Assembly: GCA_020636835.1 (NCBI GenBank)
Contig: JACJXC010000007.1
Span: forward strand, 62,001-126,000
Reading direction: 5' to 3'
DNA length: 64,000 bases
Source of the DNA: Bacteroidales bacterium
GTDB taxonomy: Bacteria > Bacteroidota > Bacteroidia > Bacteroidales > Tenuifilaceae
Each line of letters begins with the position of its first letter. Positions within the stretch are counted from its first letter, which is position 1. Under the pieces are notes generated by a model. It saw only the letters and a program-made list of their open reading frames with translations. It did not search any database and was not told the origin of the DNA. The position numbers and the translations under genes are program-made. Positions 1 to 8,611 of the stretch are shown one piece after another.

Positions 1-1
1 A

Positions 2-346
2 AGGGTGCATATCGATTTAACCTGCAAGGGCGATGTGCTCGACCAAGCGGCCAAAACATTTGCTATGCTCAAGATGCATAAAACCAAACTGAGGAATGGT
101 GTTCTGATATACCTTTCAGTGCAGGACCATAAATTCGCCATACTGGGTGATGCCGGAATAAACTCACAAGTTCCTGAAAATTTTTGGGAAACCACCAAGC
201 AGGCAATGCTCAACCAGTTTAAGGAGAACAATATGACCGAAGGGCTTGTAACCGGAATAACCATGGCCGGAGAACAGCTTAAAAAGTATTTCCCTTACCA
301 GGATAACGATATAAATGAACTGGAGAATAACATCTCGTTCGGATAG
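2..346 (+). CDS. TPM-domain protein, 5' end outside window
   Basis: The C-terminal part of a TPM-domain (Psb32/MOLO-1-like) protein. The frame is already open at the window edge and begins with residues R-V-H-I-D, which match the interior family motif 'EIRVHI', so the GTG at position 5 is not the true start; roughly 30 N-terminal residues are missing. The end 'FPYQDNDINELENNISFG' is the usual tail of these short soluble proteins of about 145 residues. The next gene carries a second TPM domain 39 bases downstream on the same strand. In many Bacteroidota such pairs follow a lemA gene, which would lie just outside this window (inference). The biochemical role of the domain in this family is not settled. 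Confidence 0.85.
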   Translation, partial: RVHIDLTCKGDVLDQAAKTFAMLKMHKTKLRNGVLIYLSVQDHKFAILGDAGINSQVPENFWETTKQAMLNQFKENNMTEGLVTGITMAGEQLKKYFPYQDNDINELENNISFG

Positions 347-385
347 TGCCAACACTAAATACTCGAACTAAAACAACAGAATACA

Positions 386-1168
386 ATGAACAAGATATTT
401 AGCACAATACTCCTGGTTTTAGCACTATTCGTGAACAATAGGGTTCAAGGACAGGACATCCCCGAACCGATGAATCCGCCAAGGCTCGTAAACGATTTTG
501 CTGGATTACTCTCGCAAACCGAATGGAATGCACTGGAAGGAAAGCTTAGGGCTTACCACGACACAACATCGACACAAATTTACGTTATCATTGTTAACGA
601 TTTACTAGGATACGACATTTCCGATTTTGCGTTTAGGCTTGGGGAGGCATGGAAAGTTGGACAAAAAGGGAAAAACAACGGTGTGGTAATAGTTATCAAA
701 CCCAAAGTGGGCAATGAGCGAGGACAAGCATTCATAGCAACTGGATACGGACTGGAAGCAGTTGTTCCAGATGCCATAACCAACCGAATTGTTGATCAGG
801 AAATGATCCCCTACTTCAAGCAGAACAACTACCTGAAAGGCATCGATAAGGCAACCGATGTAATTATCGATTTGGCACAAGGATTATACACCGCAGATGA
901 GTATAAAAGCAAAGAATCGCCACTGGCTGGAATTATCTTCATCGTAATATTTGTATTAATAATTGTGCTATCGATGGGCAAACACAACCAGGCCAACTCA
1001 AGTTCGCTAGGAAAAAGCGTTCCATTCTGGATTGCAATGAGCATGCTGGGTGGTAGTGGACGGAACAGCGGATTTGGGAATTTTTCGTCGGGATCTGGCG
1101 GTTTTGGCGGATTTAGCGGAGGCGGTGGAGGTAGCTTTGGCGGAGGTGGTGCCGGAGGCAGCTGGTAA
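386..1168 (+). CDS. TPM-domain membrane protein with Gly-rich tail (YgcG-like)
   Basis: A 260-residue exported TPM-domain protein. Residues 1-22 form a signal peptide ending before 'QDIPEP'. The TPM domain (about 30-170) starts with the characteristic 'LVNDFAGLLS' and contains 'NNGVVIVIKP' and 'IATGYGLE'. One transmembrane helix follows at about 180-200, then a low-complexity Gly/Ser/Phe tail ending 'GGGGAGGSW', which is typical of the YgcG family. It is the second of two adjacent TPM genes. Orientation with the globular domain in the periplasm and the Gly-rich tail in the cytoplasm is predicted from topology only. Function is unknown beyond a likely envelope role. Confidence 0.9.
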   Translation: MNKIFSTILLVLALFVNNRVQGQDIPEPMNPPRLVNDFAGLLSQTEWNALEGKLRAYHDTTSTQIYVIIVNDLLGYDISDFAFRLGEAWKVGQKGKNNGVVIVIKPKVGNERGQAFIATGYGLEAVVPDAITNRIVDQEMIPYFKQNNYLKGIDKATDVIIDLAQGLYTADEYKSKESPLAGIIFIVIFVLIIVLSMGKHNQANSSSLGKSVPFWIAMSMLGGSGRNSGFGNFSSGSGGFGGFSGGGGGSFGGGGAGGSW

Positions 1169-1193
1169 AAACCATAAAACACAACTAAAATCG

Positions 1194-1221
1194 AAGGGTG
1201 GTGCATCCACCCTTTTTTTTT
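1194..1221 (+). terminator. Rho-independent terminator after the TPM genes
   Basis: An 8-bp perfect stem (1194-1201 with 1207-1214, core GGGTGG/CCACCC) has a 5-base loop and is followed by nine T residues. It closes the TPM transcription unit. Confidence 0.85.
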
Positions 1222-1245
1222 ACACAAAAATGTAGCAATAAAATA

Positions 1246-1275
1246 TTGACATATAACTGATAAATAGTAATTTTA
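1246..1275 (+). promoter_or_regulatory. Possible Bacteroidota promoter for the OmpA/PD40 gene
   Basis: TTG (1246-1248), 19 bases, then TAATTTTA (1268-1275), one mismatch from the TAnnTTTG -7 consensus. It lies 80 bases before the start codon and just after a terminator. Confidence 0.4.
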
Positions 1276-1354
1276 CTCTCTAATTTGAAATGGACTGTTC
1301 TTACACAAGGCAATAATAACAAAGTTTCATCGAAAGTAATAAAGCATCAGCAAT

Positions 1355-3856
1355 ATGAATATAAAACACAAAACAGGGGTAACGGCAAGGGCTAAAGTAT
1401 TTAATGTATTACTCGTACTTTTAATCACCGGAACAGGAGTTTCCACAACTGCCCAAACCCCAGATTTCAAACAAATCTTTTCGGATGCCGAGTACTACCT
1501 TTTACTCCAGGACTACCGCGAAGCATTACCCCTATACCAAAAACTCTATAAAATTGACTCTACCAACTCGAACATCAATTACCGATTGGGTCAATGCTAC
1601 CTAAACATTCCTGGACTAAAAAATAAAGCCATCCCCTATCTCGAAACTGCGGTAAACCAAATAAATCCGAAATACAACGAGGGTTCGTACAAGGAAACCC
1701 AATCGTCGCCCGAAGCAATATTCCTGCTCGGACAGGCCTACATGATTGATCATAAATTGGACAAAGCCCTGGAACAGTTCACAAAATTTAAGGATAGCAT
1801 TGATACTAAAGATATTTACAACCTGGACTACGTAAACCAGCAAATAAAAGCATGCGAAGTTGCAAAACAGCTCATCGCAAAACCAATTAATATCGAAACA
1901 AAACGGTTTACTCCATTCGCCGACCGGAATAAAAACTGCAACTACCCAGTTCTCTCCGGCGATAGACAGACCATGGTGTTTACGACAAAGGAAAAATTCT
2001 ACAATGCCATTTACATCTGCACAAAAAAACAGGATAACTGGAGTAGCCCGGTAAATATCACCCTCGATCTGGTGGTTGAGGGCGATATATACTCCACGGC
2101 CCTAAATCACGATGGCACCCAGTTACTTCTATTCAAAAATGAGGTAAGCAACGGCAACATATATTACTCAAACCTGGTTAATGGGCAATGGCAACCCGCT
2201 AAAAAATTAAATGGACAAATATCCACTAAAAACTGGGAAACCTTTGCATCGTTCGCCCCCAACGACAAACACCTGTTATTCACCTCGAACCGAAAAGGAG
2301 GAAAAGGAGGCTTAGATATCTACATAGCCGACAAACTTGCCAATGGCTCATGGGGTAATATCAGAAATATAGAAGAAGTGAATACCGCCCATAACGAGGA
2401 ATCGCCAATACTTTCGGACAATGGGGAGGTGCTATACTTCGCATCGCAAGGACACAACACCATGGGCGGGTTCGATATATTCTTCTCAAAACGGCTCACC
2501 AACGGCACGTGGTCCTCGCCAATAAACATTGGTTACCCAATAAACACCCCCGACGACGAGTTCTACTACTTCCCCCTCGATAGCACCTCGGCTCTGGTTC
2601 CAATGGTTAGCCCCGATTTAACTTCGTGCTACGAGATTTACACCGTGGAACAGAAACAACCGAAGAAACAGAAAACGATTCCACCGGTTGCCATTGCCGG
2701 AAAAGTGGTTTTAAGCGATAATGCCGACATCAACTCCGACAGCATAACGATCTATCTTAAAGATGAGGAAACATCAACACTAATTACCAGTGTACAACCA
2801 TCGGCAACGGGGGAATATAGCATCACCTCAAAGGCTGGCAACTACACCGTTGAGGTGCAAAGCAAGTTTTACAGCATTAAACCCACCAGCATACACATCC
2901 CCGAAAACTACAGCCAGAGCAAATTCCCGTTAGATTTGCTACTTACCTCGAATATCGAAGCCCAGGGCTTAGCGTTAAAGCTAAAGAATATCCTATTCGA
3001 TTTCGACAGCCACGAGTTAACACGCGATGCCCAATTTGAACTGGAAAAAGTTTTATCGCTGATGGAAGGAAGCCCTACGCTATACGTTGAAGTTCACGGC
3101 CACACCGATAGCAAAGGCTCGCCCAGCTACAACCTTAAACTATCGGCAAAAAGAGCCAAATCCGTGGTGGAATACCTCACCCAAAAGGGTATCGACGAAC
3201 AGCGTTTTATTGTTAAAGGGCTTGGCGCGCTATCGTGCATCGCTTCAAATGTAAACCCCGACGGAAGCGACAATCCCACTGGCCGAAGCCTGAATAGAAG
3301 AGCCAGCATCCGCATATTCAGCGGCAACAAAAGTATTCAGATTGACAATATCAACGTCCCCGAAAACTTAAAGCCGCAAAATTTAACCTACACAATACTA
3401 CTAGCCAAACCCGGCGACAATTTCACCGATGAGGCAATTGCCAAGATAGAGGAAGCTCTCGACCAGTTCTCCAACAAAACAACTATCGGACGATCGGCCT
3501 ACGTCAGCATCGGATCGTTCGACAACAAATCGATGGGCATTGCAACCCTCAACAAGGTGGTGGACATAAACCCCAATGCCATGCTTGTAAGCGAACAGGA
3601 GTTGGAGCGCCTAATAAAATATGAAAAACAGCGCACCGTAAGCACCCAAACAGTATTCACAGTACTCCTCATGACCAGCGAAACATCGGTACCCCGCAGC
3701 CAATTCAAAGGCGTATTGCCCATCGAGGAAAAAGGAAGAGATAGTATATACCGCTACTACTTTGGAACATTCCGCTCAAAAGAAATAGCCCAACAACAGC
3801 TGGAAAAGATTAACGTGCTGGGTTTCCCAAACGCAATGATTGTAAAATTTAAATAG
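1355..3856 (+). CDS. PorE-like OmpA-family protein (TPR, PD40 propeller, OmpA, SPOR-like end)
   Basis: An 833-residue exported protein. In order it has a signal peptide (about 1-33, ending 'TTAQT'), TPR-like helices (about 40-150, with 'YREALPLYQKLYKID'), a PD40/WD40-like beta-propeller (about 190-420, blades such as 'LLFTSNRKGGKGGLDIY' and 'GGFDIFFSK'), a carboxypeptidase-regulatory-like beta domain (about 445-520) and an OmpA peptidoglycan-binding domain (about 540-650, 'VEVHGHTDSKGS', 'LSAKRAKSVVEYL', 'NRRASIRI'). About 180 further residues end in a SPOR-like segment ('YRYYFGTFRSKEIAQQQLEK'). This order matches PorE-type proteins that anchor the T9SS trans-envelope complex to peptidoglycan, but related paralogues are common, so a specific role in the T9SS is inference. 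Confidence 0.9.
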   Translation: MNIKHKTGVTARAKVFNVLLVLLITGTGVSTTAQTPDFKQIFSDAEYYLLLQDYREALPLYQKLYKIDSTNSNINYRLGQCYLNIPGLKNKAIPYLETAVNQINPKYNEGSYKETQSSPEAIFLLGQAYMIDHKLDKALEQFTKFKDSIDTKDIYNLDYVNQQIKACEVAKQLIAKPINIETKRFTPFADRNKNCNYPVLSGDRQTMVFTTKEKFYNAIYICTKKQDNWSSPVNITLDLVVEGDIYSTALNHDGTQLLLFKNEVSNGNIYYSNLVNGQWQPAKKLNGQISTKNWETFASFAPNDKHLLFTSNRKGGKGGLDIYIADKLANGSWGNIRNIEEVNTAHNEESPILSDNGEVLYFASQGHNTMGGFDIFFSKRLTNGTWSSPINIGYPINTPDDEFYYFPLDSTSALVPMVSPDLTSCYEIYTVEQKQPKKQKTIPPVAIAGKVVLSDNADINSDSITIYLKDEETSTLITSVQPSATGEYSITSKAGNYTVEVQSKFYSIKPTSIHIPENYSQSKFPLDLLLTSNIEAQGLALKLKNILFDFDSHELTRDAQFELEKVLSLMEGSPTLYVEVHGHTDSKGSPSYNLKLSAKRAKSVVEYLTQKGIDEQRFIVKGLGALSCIASNVNPDGSDNPTGRSLNRRASIRIFSGNKSIQIDNINVPENLKPQNLTYTILLAKPGDNFTDEAIAKIEEALDQFSNKTTIGRSAYVSIGSFDNKSMGIATLNKVVDINPNAMLVSEQELERLIKYEKQRTVSTQTVFTVLLMTSETSVPRSQFKGVLPIEEKGRDSIYRYYFGTFRSKEIAQQQLEKINVLGFPNAMIVKFK

Positions 3857-3866
3857 CCACCACGCT

Positions 3867-4433
3867 ATGGCCGAAAACATTCTGGAGAACAGCGTAATAA
3901 AACTACGCGCTCCAGAAATCACCGACATCGATCTACTCTACACCTGGGAAAACAACATGGAAATATGGAAGGTAAGCAACACAATCACCCCCTTCTCCCG
4001 CTTCGTCCTAAAGAGATACATCGAAACAGCCCACCGCGATATTTGGGAAACCAAACAGCTGCGGTTAATAATTGAGGCTAAAAACCAGAGCTCGTTGATG
4101 AACATTCCGGTGGGACTTATCGATCTTTTCGACTTTGACCCGTACCACCAACGTGCTGGAATTGGGATTTTAATCGCCAATAAGGAGTATAGGCAAAAGG
4201 GCTACGCGTCGGAAGCGCTGGGGCTGCTCATCAATTACAGCTTTGAGGTAATACAGATGAACCAACTATACTGTAACATATCGGAAGATAATGAGGTAAG
4301 CCTACAACTTTTCAAAAATAACGGATTCGAGGTTATTGGGGTAAAAAAGGCATGGTTAAAAACCCGGAACGGGTGGGCCAACGAGGTGATGCTCCAACTG
4401 CTAAACCCAGCCCCTCGCATCGCAAAAAGCTAA
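3867..4433 (+). CDS. GNAT-family N-acetyltransferase
   Basis: A 188-residue GNAT acetyltransferase of the RimJ/SpeG-like type. The N-terminus 'IKLRAPEITDIDLLYTWENN' is typical. The acetyl-CoA-binding region is 'GILIANKEYRQKGYASEALGLL' at about 97-118, containing the Q/RxxGxG/A-type pyrophosphate loop. The end 'NEVSLQLFKNNGFEVIGVKKAW' matches the family's final strand. The start lies 10 bases after the OmpA-family gene, so the two are probably co-transcribed. Substrate cannot be read from sequence; a protein or peptide amine or a polyamine is possible. Confidence 0.9.
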   Translation: MAENILENSVIKLRAPEITDIDLLYTWENNMEIWKVSNTITPFSRFVLKRYIETAHRDIWETKQLRLIIEAKNQSSLMNIPVGLIDLFDFDPYHQRAGIGILIANKEYRQKGYASEALGLLINYSFEVIQMNQLYCNISEDNEVSLQLFKNNGFEVIGVKKAWLKTRNGWANEVMLQLLNPAPRIAKS

Positions 4434-4439
4434 CTAGCC

Positions 4440-4463
4440 CGGTAAAACCATTGGTTATTACCG
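4440..4463. terminator. Hairpin between convergent genes
   Basis: CGGTAAAACC (4440-4449) pairs with GGTTATTACCG (4453-4463) with one bulged base. It lies in the 45-base gap between two convergent genes and could end transcription from both sides, although it lacks a long T-run. Confidence 0.4.
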
Positions 4464-4478
4464 AGCCAGTCCAAAACA

Positions 4479-5942
4479 TTACTCTAAAGTAAAATGCTGC
4501 TCAACTGGTGCCCAAAGCTTTTTAGCCTCTGGGTTTTTATTGCAGAACTCGTTGGAATACTTACAATAGGTATAATCGTTCTTCCAAACATCCACATTCT
4601 GGGCAATCTCGGCCAACGCCTTAGCGATGTACTCAATCTCGGCATCCGTAGTTGTGGGATGGATGGACCAACGAACCCATCCTGGCTTCTCCGATAAATC
4701 GCCATGATTGATCATATCTGTAATTTTTTGCGACTGCTCCTTGGTTACATTCAGCAAGAAATGGCCATAAGTACCCGCACAAACACAACCGCCCCTCATT
4801 TGAATGCCATACCGCTCACTCAAAAGCGTTACGATAAGATTATAGTGAATGTTTTCCATATAGAACGAAACGGCGCCAATCCGATCCCGACAATCCGGAG
4901 CAAGTATACGCAACCCAGGAATTCCCTTAGTTTTTTCAAATGCCAGTTCCACCAATTCCTCCTCGCGTTTTTGAATATTCTCCACGCCCATTTGCTCCTT
5001 GAGCCTAATGGTAAGCGCAGTACGTATTGCCTGTAGGAAACCCGGAGTTCCACCATCCTCGCGACGCTCAATATCGTCGATGTACTTGTACTCACCCCAA
5101 GGGTTTGTCCAATCAACAGTACCACCACCCGGATGGTCGGGAACACGGCTTTTGTAGAGCTGCGAGTTGAAAATAAGCACCCCCGAAGCACCAGGTCCAC
5201 CTAAAAACTTGTGGGGCGAAAAGAAAATTGCATCGAGCTTCATCAGAGGATCCTCGGGGTGCATGTTAATATCAACATATGGCGCCGACGCAGCAAAATC
5301 GACAAAACACAAGCCCCCCTCCTCGTGCATTACCCTGGCCAACTCGTGATAGGGAGTTTTAATTCCGGTAACGTTACTGCATGCAGTAAACGATCCAATC
5401 TTCATTGGTCTATCGGCATACTGCTTAACCACTTCGCGTAGCTTATCGGGCGAAACAGCAAGTCCATTATCGGGATCGACCACCACCACCTCGGCAATGG
5501 TTTCGTACCACGAGGTTTGGTTAGAGTGATGCTCCATGTGGGTTACAAATACAACTGGGCGCTCCTTGGGATTCTCAAACACGAAGCTCGTATTCTTAAA
5601 ACCAAGAATTCGTTGAAACTTATTGATAGATGAGGTCATTCCAAACCCCGAAGTAACAATAACATCGTACTTTTCAGCATTCACATGCCGCTTAATTTCC
5701 TTTAATGCGAAGTGGTAAGCATCGGTCATAAACTTCCCGGTGTAACTACTCTCGGTGTGCGTATTGGCCACCATGGGACCAAATAGGTTAAGCATCTTCT
5801 CCTCAATGGGACGGTAAAGCCTACCGCTAGCAATCCAATCGGCATAAATAAGTTTATGCTCGCCGTAAAGAGTTTTGTATGTGGTATCGATCCCAACAAT
5901 GTTGTTACGAAACTTCTCAAAATATTTTTCCAGTGCGCTCAT
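4479..5942 (-). CDS. Class V aminotransferase (cysteine desulfurase-like fold)
   Basis: A 487-residue PLP enzyme of aminotransferase class V. The predicted Schiff-base lysine is in 'FFSPHKFLGGPGASG' (about residue 243). Other family marks are 'TSGFGMTSSINKFQRIL', 'VFVTHMEHHSNQTSW' and the PLP-binding 'CFVDFAASAPYV'. It is longer than SufS/NifS (about 400 residues), with a C-terminal extension to residue 487. A Cys-containing loop 'MRGGCVCAGTYGHF' sits where cysteine desulfurases carry the catalytic Cys, so desulfurase-like chemistry is possible, but the substrate is not known. It starts 20 bases after the HsdR-N-like gene and probably shares its promoter. Confidence 0.85.
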   Translation of the reverse strand: MSALEKYFEKFRNNIVGIDTTYKTLYGEHKLIYADWIASGRLYRPIEEKMLNLFGPMVANTHTESSYTGKFMTDAYHFALKEIKRHVNAEKYDVIVTSGFGMTSSINKFQRILGFKNTSFVFENPKERPVVFVTHMEHHSNQTSWYETIAEVVVVDPDNGLAVSPDKLREVVKQYADRPMKIGSFTACSNVTGIKTPYHELARVMHEEGGLCFVDFAASAPYVDINMHPEDPLMKLDAIFFSPHKFLGGPGASGVLIFNSQLYKSRVPDHPGGGTVDWTNPWGEYKYIDDIERREDGGTPGFLQAIRTALTIRLKEQMGVENIQKREEELVELAFEKTKGIPGLRILAPDCRDRIGAVSFYMENIHYNLIVTLLSERYGIQMRGGCVCAGTYGHFLLNVTKEQSQKITDMINHGDLSEKPGWVRWSIHPTTTDAEIEYIAKALAEIAQNVDVWKNDYTYCKYSNEFCNKNPEAKKLWAPVEQHFTLE

Positions 5943-5962
5943 CGCAGTATAATTATTTGGTA

Positions 5963-6424
5963 TTAAACACTTAATCTCATCATCTCGTCGTAAGAAGGGA
6001 TTGCGCCAAGGGGTTTAAAAACCCTATTCAACCAATCCACCTCCATACTGTAATGCTTCAACCCATTGGTAACAAATAGGTATTTAGCCTTAAAATGTAC
6101 GTTATAACGCCCAATCTGATCAATTACGACAGAGGTTAACTCAACCTCAGGGGCCTTGCACTCCACAAGTGCAATGGGGCTCCCCTGCTTATTATAGACT
6201 ACAATATCGGCCCGATGGTTTACGGTATTATACTTTAAGGCCACCTCAACACCAATTAGCCCAGCAGGTACGCCGCAATGCTCAGTCAAATAGTTGATAA
6301 AATGCTGCCGAACCCACTCCTCCGGCGTCAATTGCACATATTTTTTCCGGATTGGATCAAAAATCTGCAAAACCGACTCGCTTTCGCGTGTTTTACAGGA
6401 ATAGTTAGGCAGATTCAACTGCAT
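5963..6424 (-). CDS. Stand-alone HsdR-N-type nuclease-fold protein
   Basis: A 153-residue protein matching the 'type I restriction enzyme R protein N-terminal' domain (HSDR_N_2) with no helicase part. Visible PD-(D/E)xK-like elements are 'HRADIVVYNKQGSPIALVECKAPE' (about 77-100, Asp then ExK) and 'IDQIGRYNVHFKAKYLFVTNG'. I chose the ATG at 6424 over the in-frame ATG at 6442 because a good promoter (6447-6476) would place the transcription start at about 6440, and because family members begin with 'LNLPxY'. Related small proteins often lie beside holA in Bacteroidota; here holA is about 1.1 kb away on the other strand. No restriction-modification genes are nearby. Confidence 0.8.
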   Translation of the reverse strand: MQLNLPNYSCKTRESESVLQIFDPIRKKYVQLTPEEWVRQHFINYLTEHCGVPAGLIGVEVALKYNTVNHRADIVVYNKQGSPIALVECKAPEVELTSVVIDQIGRYNVHFKAKYLFVTNGLKHYSMEVDWLNRVFKPLGAIPSYDEMMRLSV

Positions 6425-6446
6425 TTTAACCTCATTGCCCATGGTA

Positions 6447-6476
6447 CAAAAATATATATAAGATCATTAATAGCAA
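6447..6476 (-). promoter_or_regulatory. Bacteroidota promoter for the HsdR-N-like gene
   Basis: On the minus strand TTG (6476-6474), 19 bases, then TATTTTTG (6454-6447), an exact TAnnTTTG match. The expected start near 6440 gives a short leader to the ATG at 6424. Confidence 0.6.
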
Positions 6477-6792
6477 CATATCTAGATATTTATGAAGAAA
6501 ATTCGTCATAAGTTTGATTACCATTACACTAGCACATTATAGCAATCCGATACCCGATTTAAACACACCACATACAGCATTGATATACAGAACTGTAACA
6601 AAATAAAACATTCATTACGCTACCTATGTTTAAAAACACTATTTTTGCTTTGAAAGGGAACAAGTATCTTTGTACAATTTATCATATCAAAATGATAGAT
6701 GGGCATTGATTCCACAATTGCCTAAAAATGCAGTATGTTTTTTTACAAATCAAAGCCGAGCTAGTACAAAAACCTGAACTAAAACAATAAAT
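6477..6792. other. AT-rich intergenic region upstream of AMP nucleosidase
   Basis: A gap between divergent genes. Apart from the two promoters annotated here I see no ORF, repeat or strong hairpin. The amn leader from the predicted start to the ATG is about 115 bases with no clear structure. Confidence 0.5.
6642..6672 (+). promoter_or_regulatory. Bacteroidota promoter for the amn-holA operon
   Basis: TTTTTG (6642-6647), 17 bases, then TATCTTTG (6665-6672), an exact match to the -7 element TAnnTTTG. Spacing is slightly short. Confidence 0.55.
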
Positions 6793-7563
6793 ATGAAGAC
6801 CAAAGAAGAAATCGTATCGAATTGGCTTCCACGCTATACCGGACAAAAAATTGAAGATTTTGGGTCTCACATTCTGCTAACCAATTTTAGAGGCTACCTT
6901 GAGTTTTTTGCGCAGTACCACAATGTGGAAATTGTAAACCCACTAGCCAACATGCCATGTGCCACTGCCGATGGCATTACAATGATAGACTTTGGAATGG
7001 GCAGCCCCAACGCCGCCACTATCATGGATTTGCTCAGTGCCATAAAACCCAAAGCGGTACTTTTCCTTGGTAAATGCGGCGGATTAAAGAAGAAAAATGA
7101 GGTGGGTGATTTTATCATTCCCATCGCTGCAATACGCCACGAAGGCACATCGAACGACTATATGCCCCCCGAGGTACCTGCTCTACCCGCATTTACCCTG
7201 CAACGGGTGGTATCATCAACAATAAAGAATCATCAACGCGACTACTGGACTGGCACTGTGGTTACCACCAACCGCCGGGTATGGGAGTACGACGATCATT
7301 TCAAAGAATATCTCCGAAATACCAGAGCCATGGCAATTGATATGGAAACAGCTACTATATTTACGGTTGGTTTCTACAACGAAATTCCGGCAGGTGCTCT
7401 TCTCCTAGTAACTGATCAACCCATGATTTCGGAAGGTGTGAAAACCACCGAAAGCGATAGGAAGGTCGACAACCTTTTTGTAGAGGATCAGATAAAGATT
7501 GGGATTGAGTCCATGAAACGATTAATAAACAATAGCGAATCGGTTAAACACCTGCGATTCTAA
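6793..7563 (+). CDS. amn: AMP nucleosidase
   Basis: A 256-residue protein of the nucleoside phosphorylase superfamily, of the short Bacteroidota AMP nucleosidase type. It hydrolyses AMP to adenine and ribose 5-phosphate in the cytoplasm. Visible marks are 'MIDFGMGSPNAATIMDLL', 'LFLGKCGGLKKKNEVGDFIIP' (the phosphorylase-type glycine loop) and the purine-site motif 'AIDMETATIFTVGF' (about 194-207). The proteobacterial enzyme is nearly twice as long because of an N-terminal regulatory domain absent here. It is first in a tight operon with holA, a rhomboid protease and a class IV aminotransferase. Confidence 0.9.
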   Translation: MKTKEEIVSNWLPRYTGQKIEDFGSHILLTNFRGYLEFFAQYHNVEIVNPLANMPCATADGITMIDFGMGSPNAATIMDLLSAIKPKAVLFLGKCGGLKKKNEVGDFIIPIAAIRHEGTSNDYMPPEVPALPAFTLQRVVSSTIKNHQRDYWTGTVVTTNRRVWEYDDHFKEYLRNTRAMAIDMETATIFTVGFYNEIPAGALLLVTDQPMISEGVKTTESDRKVDNLFVEDQIKIGIESMKRLINNSESVKHLRF

Positions 7564-7569
7564 TAATAC

Positions 7570-8610
7570 ATGGCAAAACAGAACCTTACACTCGACTCGT
7601 ACGTCAAGATAATTGATGAGCTTAAGAATAAAATCTTTAAGCCCATCTACTTCCTCACTGGCGATGAGGCCTACTACATCGATAAAATATCGGACTACAT
7701 TGCCGATAATGTGCTAACCGATGAGGAAAAAGCTTTCAACCAAACAATTATCTACGGAAAGGATATTTCCGTTGCCGATGTAATAAACTCGGCACGCCGA
7801 TTCCCCATGATGTCAAACTACCAGGTTATCATTGTTAAGGAGGCGCAAAACATAAAGAACCTACCCGAACTCGAAATATACCTAAAAGCACCCCAAACAT
7901 CCACCATTCTGGTTATATGCCACAAGCCCAAATCCGATGGCAAAAGCAAATCCGACAGGCTAACCAAGGTTACCAATCTGGCTAAACAGAAAGGGGTTCA
8001 CTTTGAATCGAAAAAACTATACGACTACCAAATCCCCGACTGGATTATAAATTACCTCAAACAGAAGAATATAAAAATTGAGCTGGTTGCCGCAAATCTT
8101 CTAAACGAGTATTTGGGTAACGACTTGAGCAAAATATCGCACGAGCTGGAAAAACTTATCATCACACTTCCGCCCGACAACAAGCAAATAACCAATCAGA
8201 ATATTGAGCAAAACATTGGGATTAGCAAAGATTTTAACCGATTTGAGCTAACAAAGGCTTTAGGCGAAAAAAATGTACTTAAAGCCAACCGAATTGTGGA
8301 TTACTTTGCGCACAACGCCGCCGCCAATCCCTTCGTACTCACAGTTTCGGCCATACACCAGTACTTTGTAAAAATATTCCGGCTACACTTCCTAAAGGAT
8401 AAAAGCAAGGAGAACATTGCCCGCGAGCTGGGTGTTAACCCGTTCTTCACCGGCGAATACGAGAATGCGGCTAAACGATATGCCCCAAAAAAATGTATCG
8501 ATATTTTTGCGCTACTCCGCGATTACGATATGCGCTCGAAAGGGGTGAATAACAACTCCACCGACCACGGGGAGCTGCTCAAGGAGTTGGTTTTTAAAAT
8601 ATTACATTAA
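7570..8610 (+). CDS. holA: DNA polymerase III subunit delta
   Basis: A 346-residue delta subunit of the clamp loader, which opens the beta clamp during loading. Family features are the start 'IFKPIYFLTGDEAYYIDKISDYI', 'RRFPMMSNYQVIIVKEAQNI', 'YLGNDLSKISHELEKLII' and 'RFELTKALGEKNVLKANRIVDYF'. Length is normal. It follows amn by 6 bases and is followed by the rhomboid gene after 1 base, so it is clearly co-transcribed. Confidence 0.93.
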   Translation: MAKQNLTLDSYVKIIDELKNKIFKPIYFLTGDEAYYIDKISDYIADNVLTDEEKAFNQTIIYGKDISVADVINSARRFPMMSNYQVIIVKEAQNIKNLPELEIYLKAPQTSTILVICHKPKSDGKSKSDRLTKVTNLAKQKGVHFESKKLYDYQIPDWIINYLKQKNIKIELVAANLLNEYLGNDLSKISHELEKLIITLPPDNKQITNQNIEQNIGISKDFNRFELTKALGEKNVLKANRIVDYFAHNAAANPFVLTVSAIHQYFVKIFRLHFLKDKSKENIARELGVNPFFTGEYENAAKRYAPKKCIDIFALLRDYDMRSKGVNNNSTDHGELLKELVFKILH

Positions 8611-8611
8611 C

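Noticed and set aside
5963..6424. Remnant of a type I restriction system.
   Set aside because: No hsdM, hsdS or helicase remains nearby, and the protein has family length with its own promoter.
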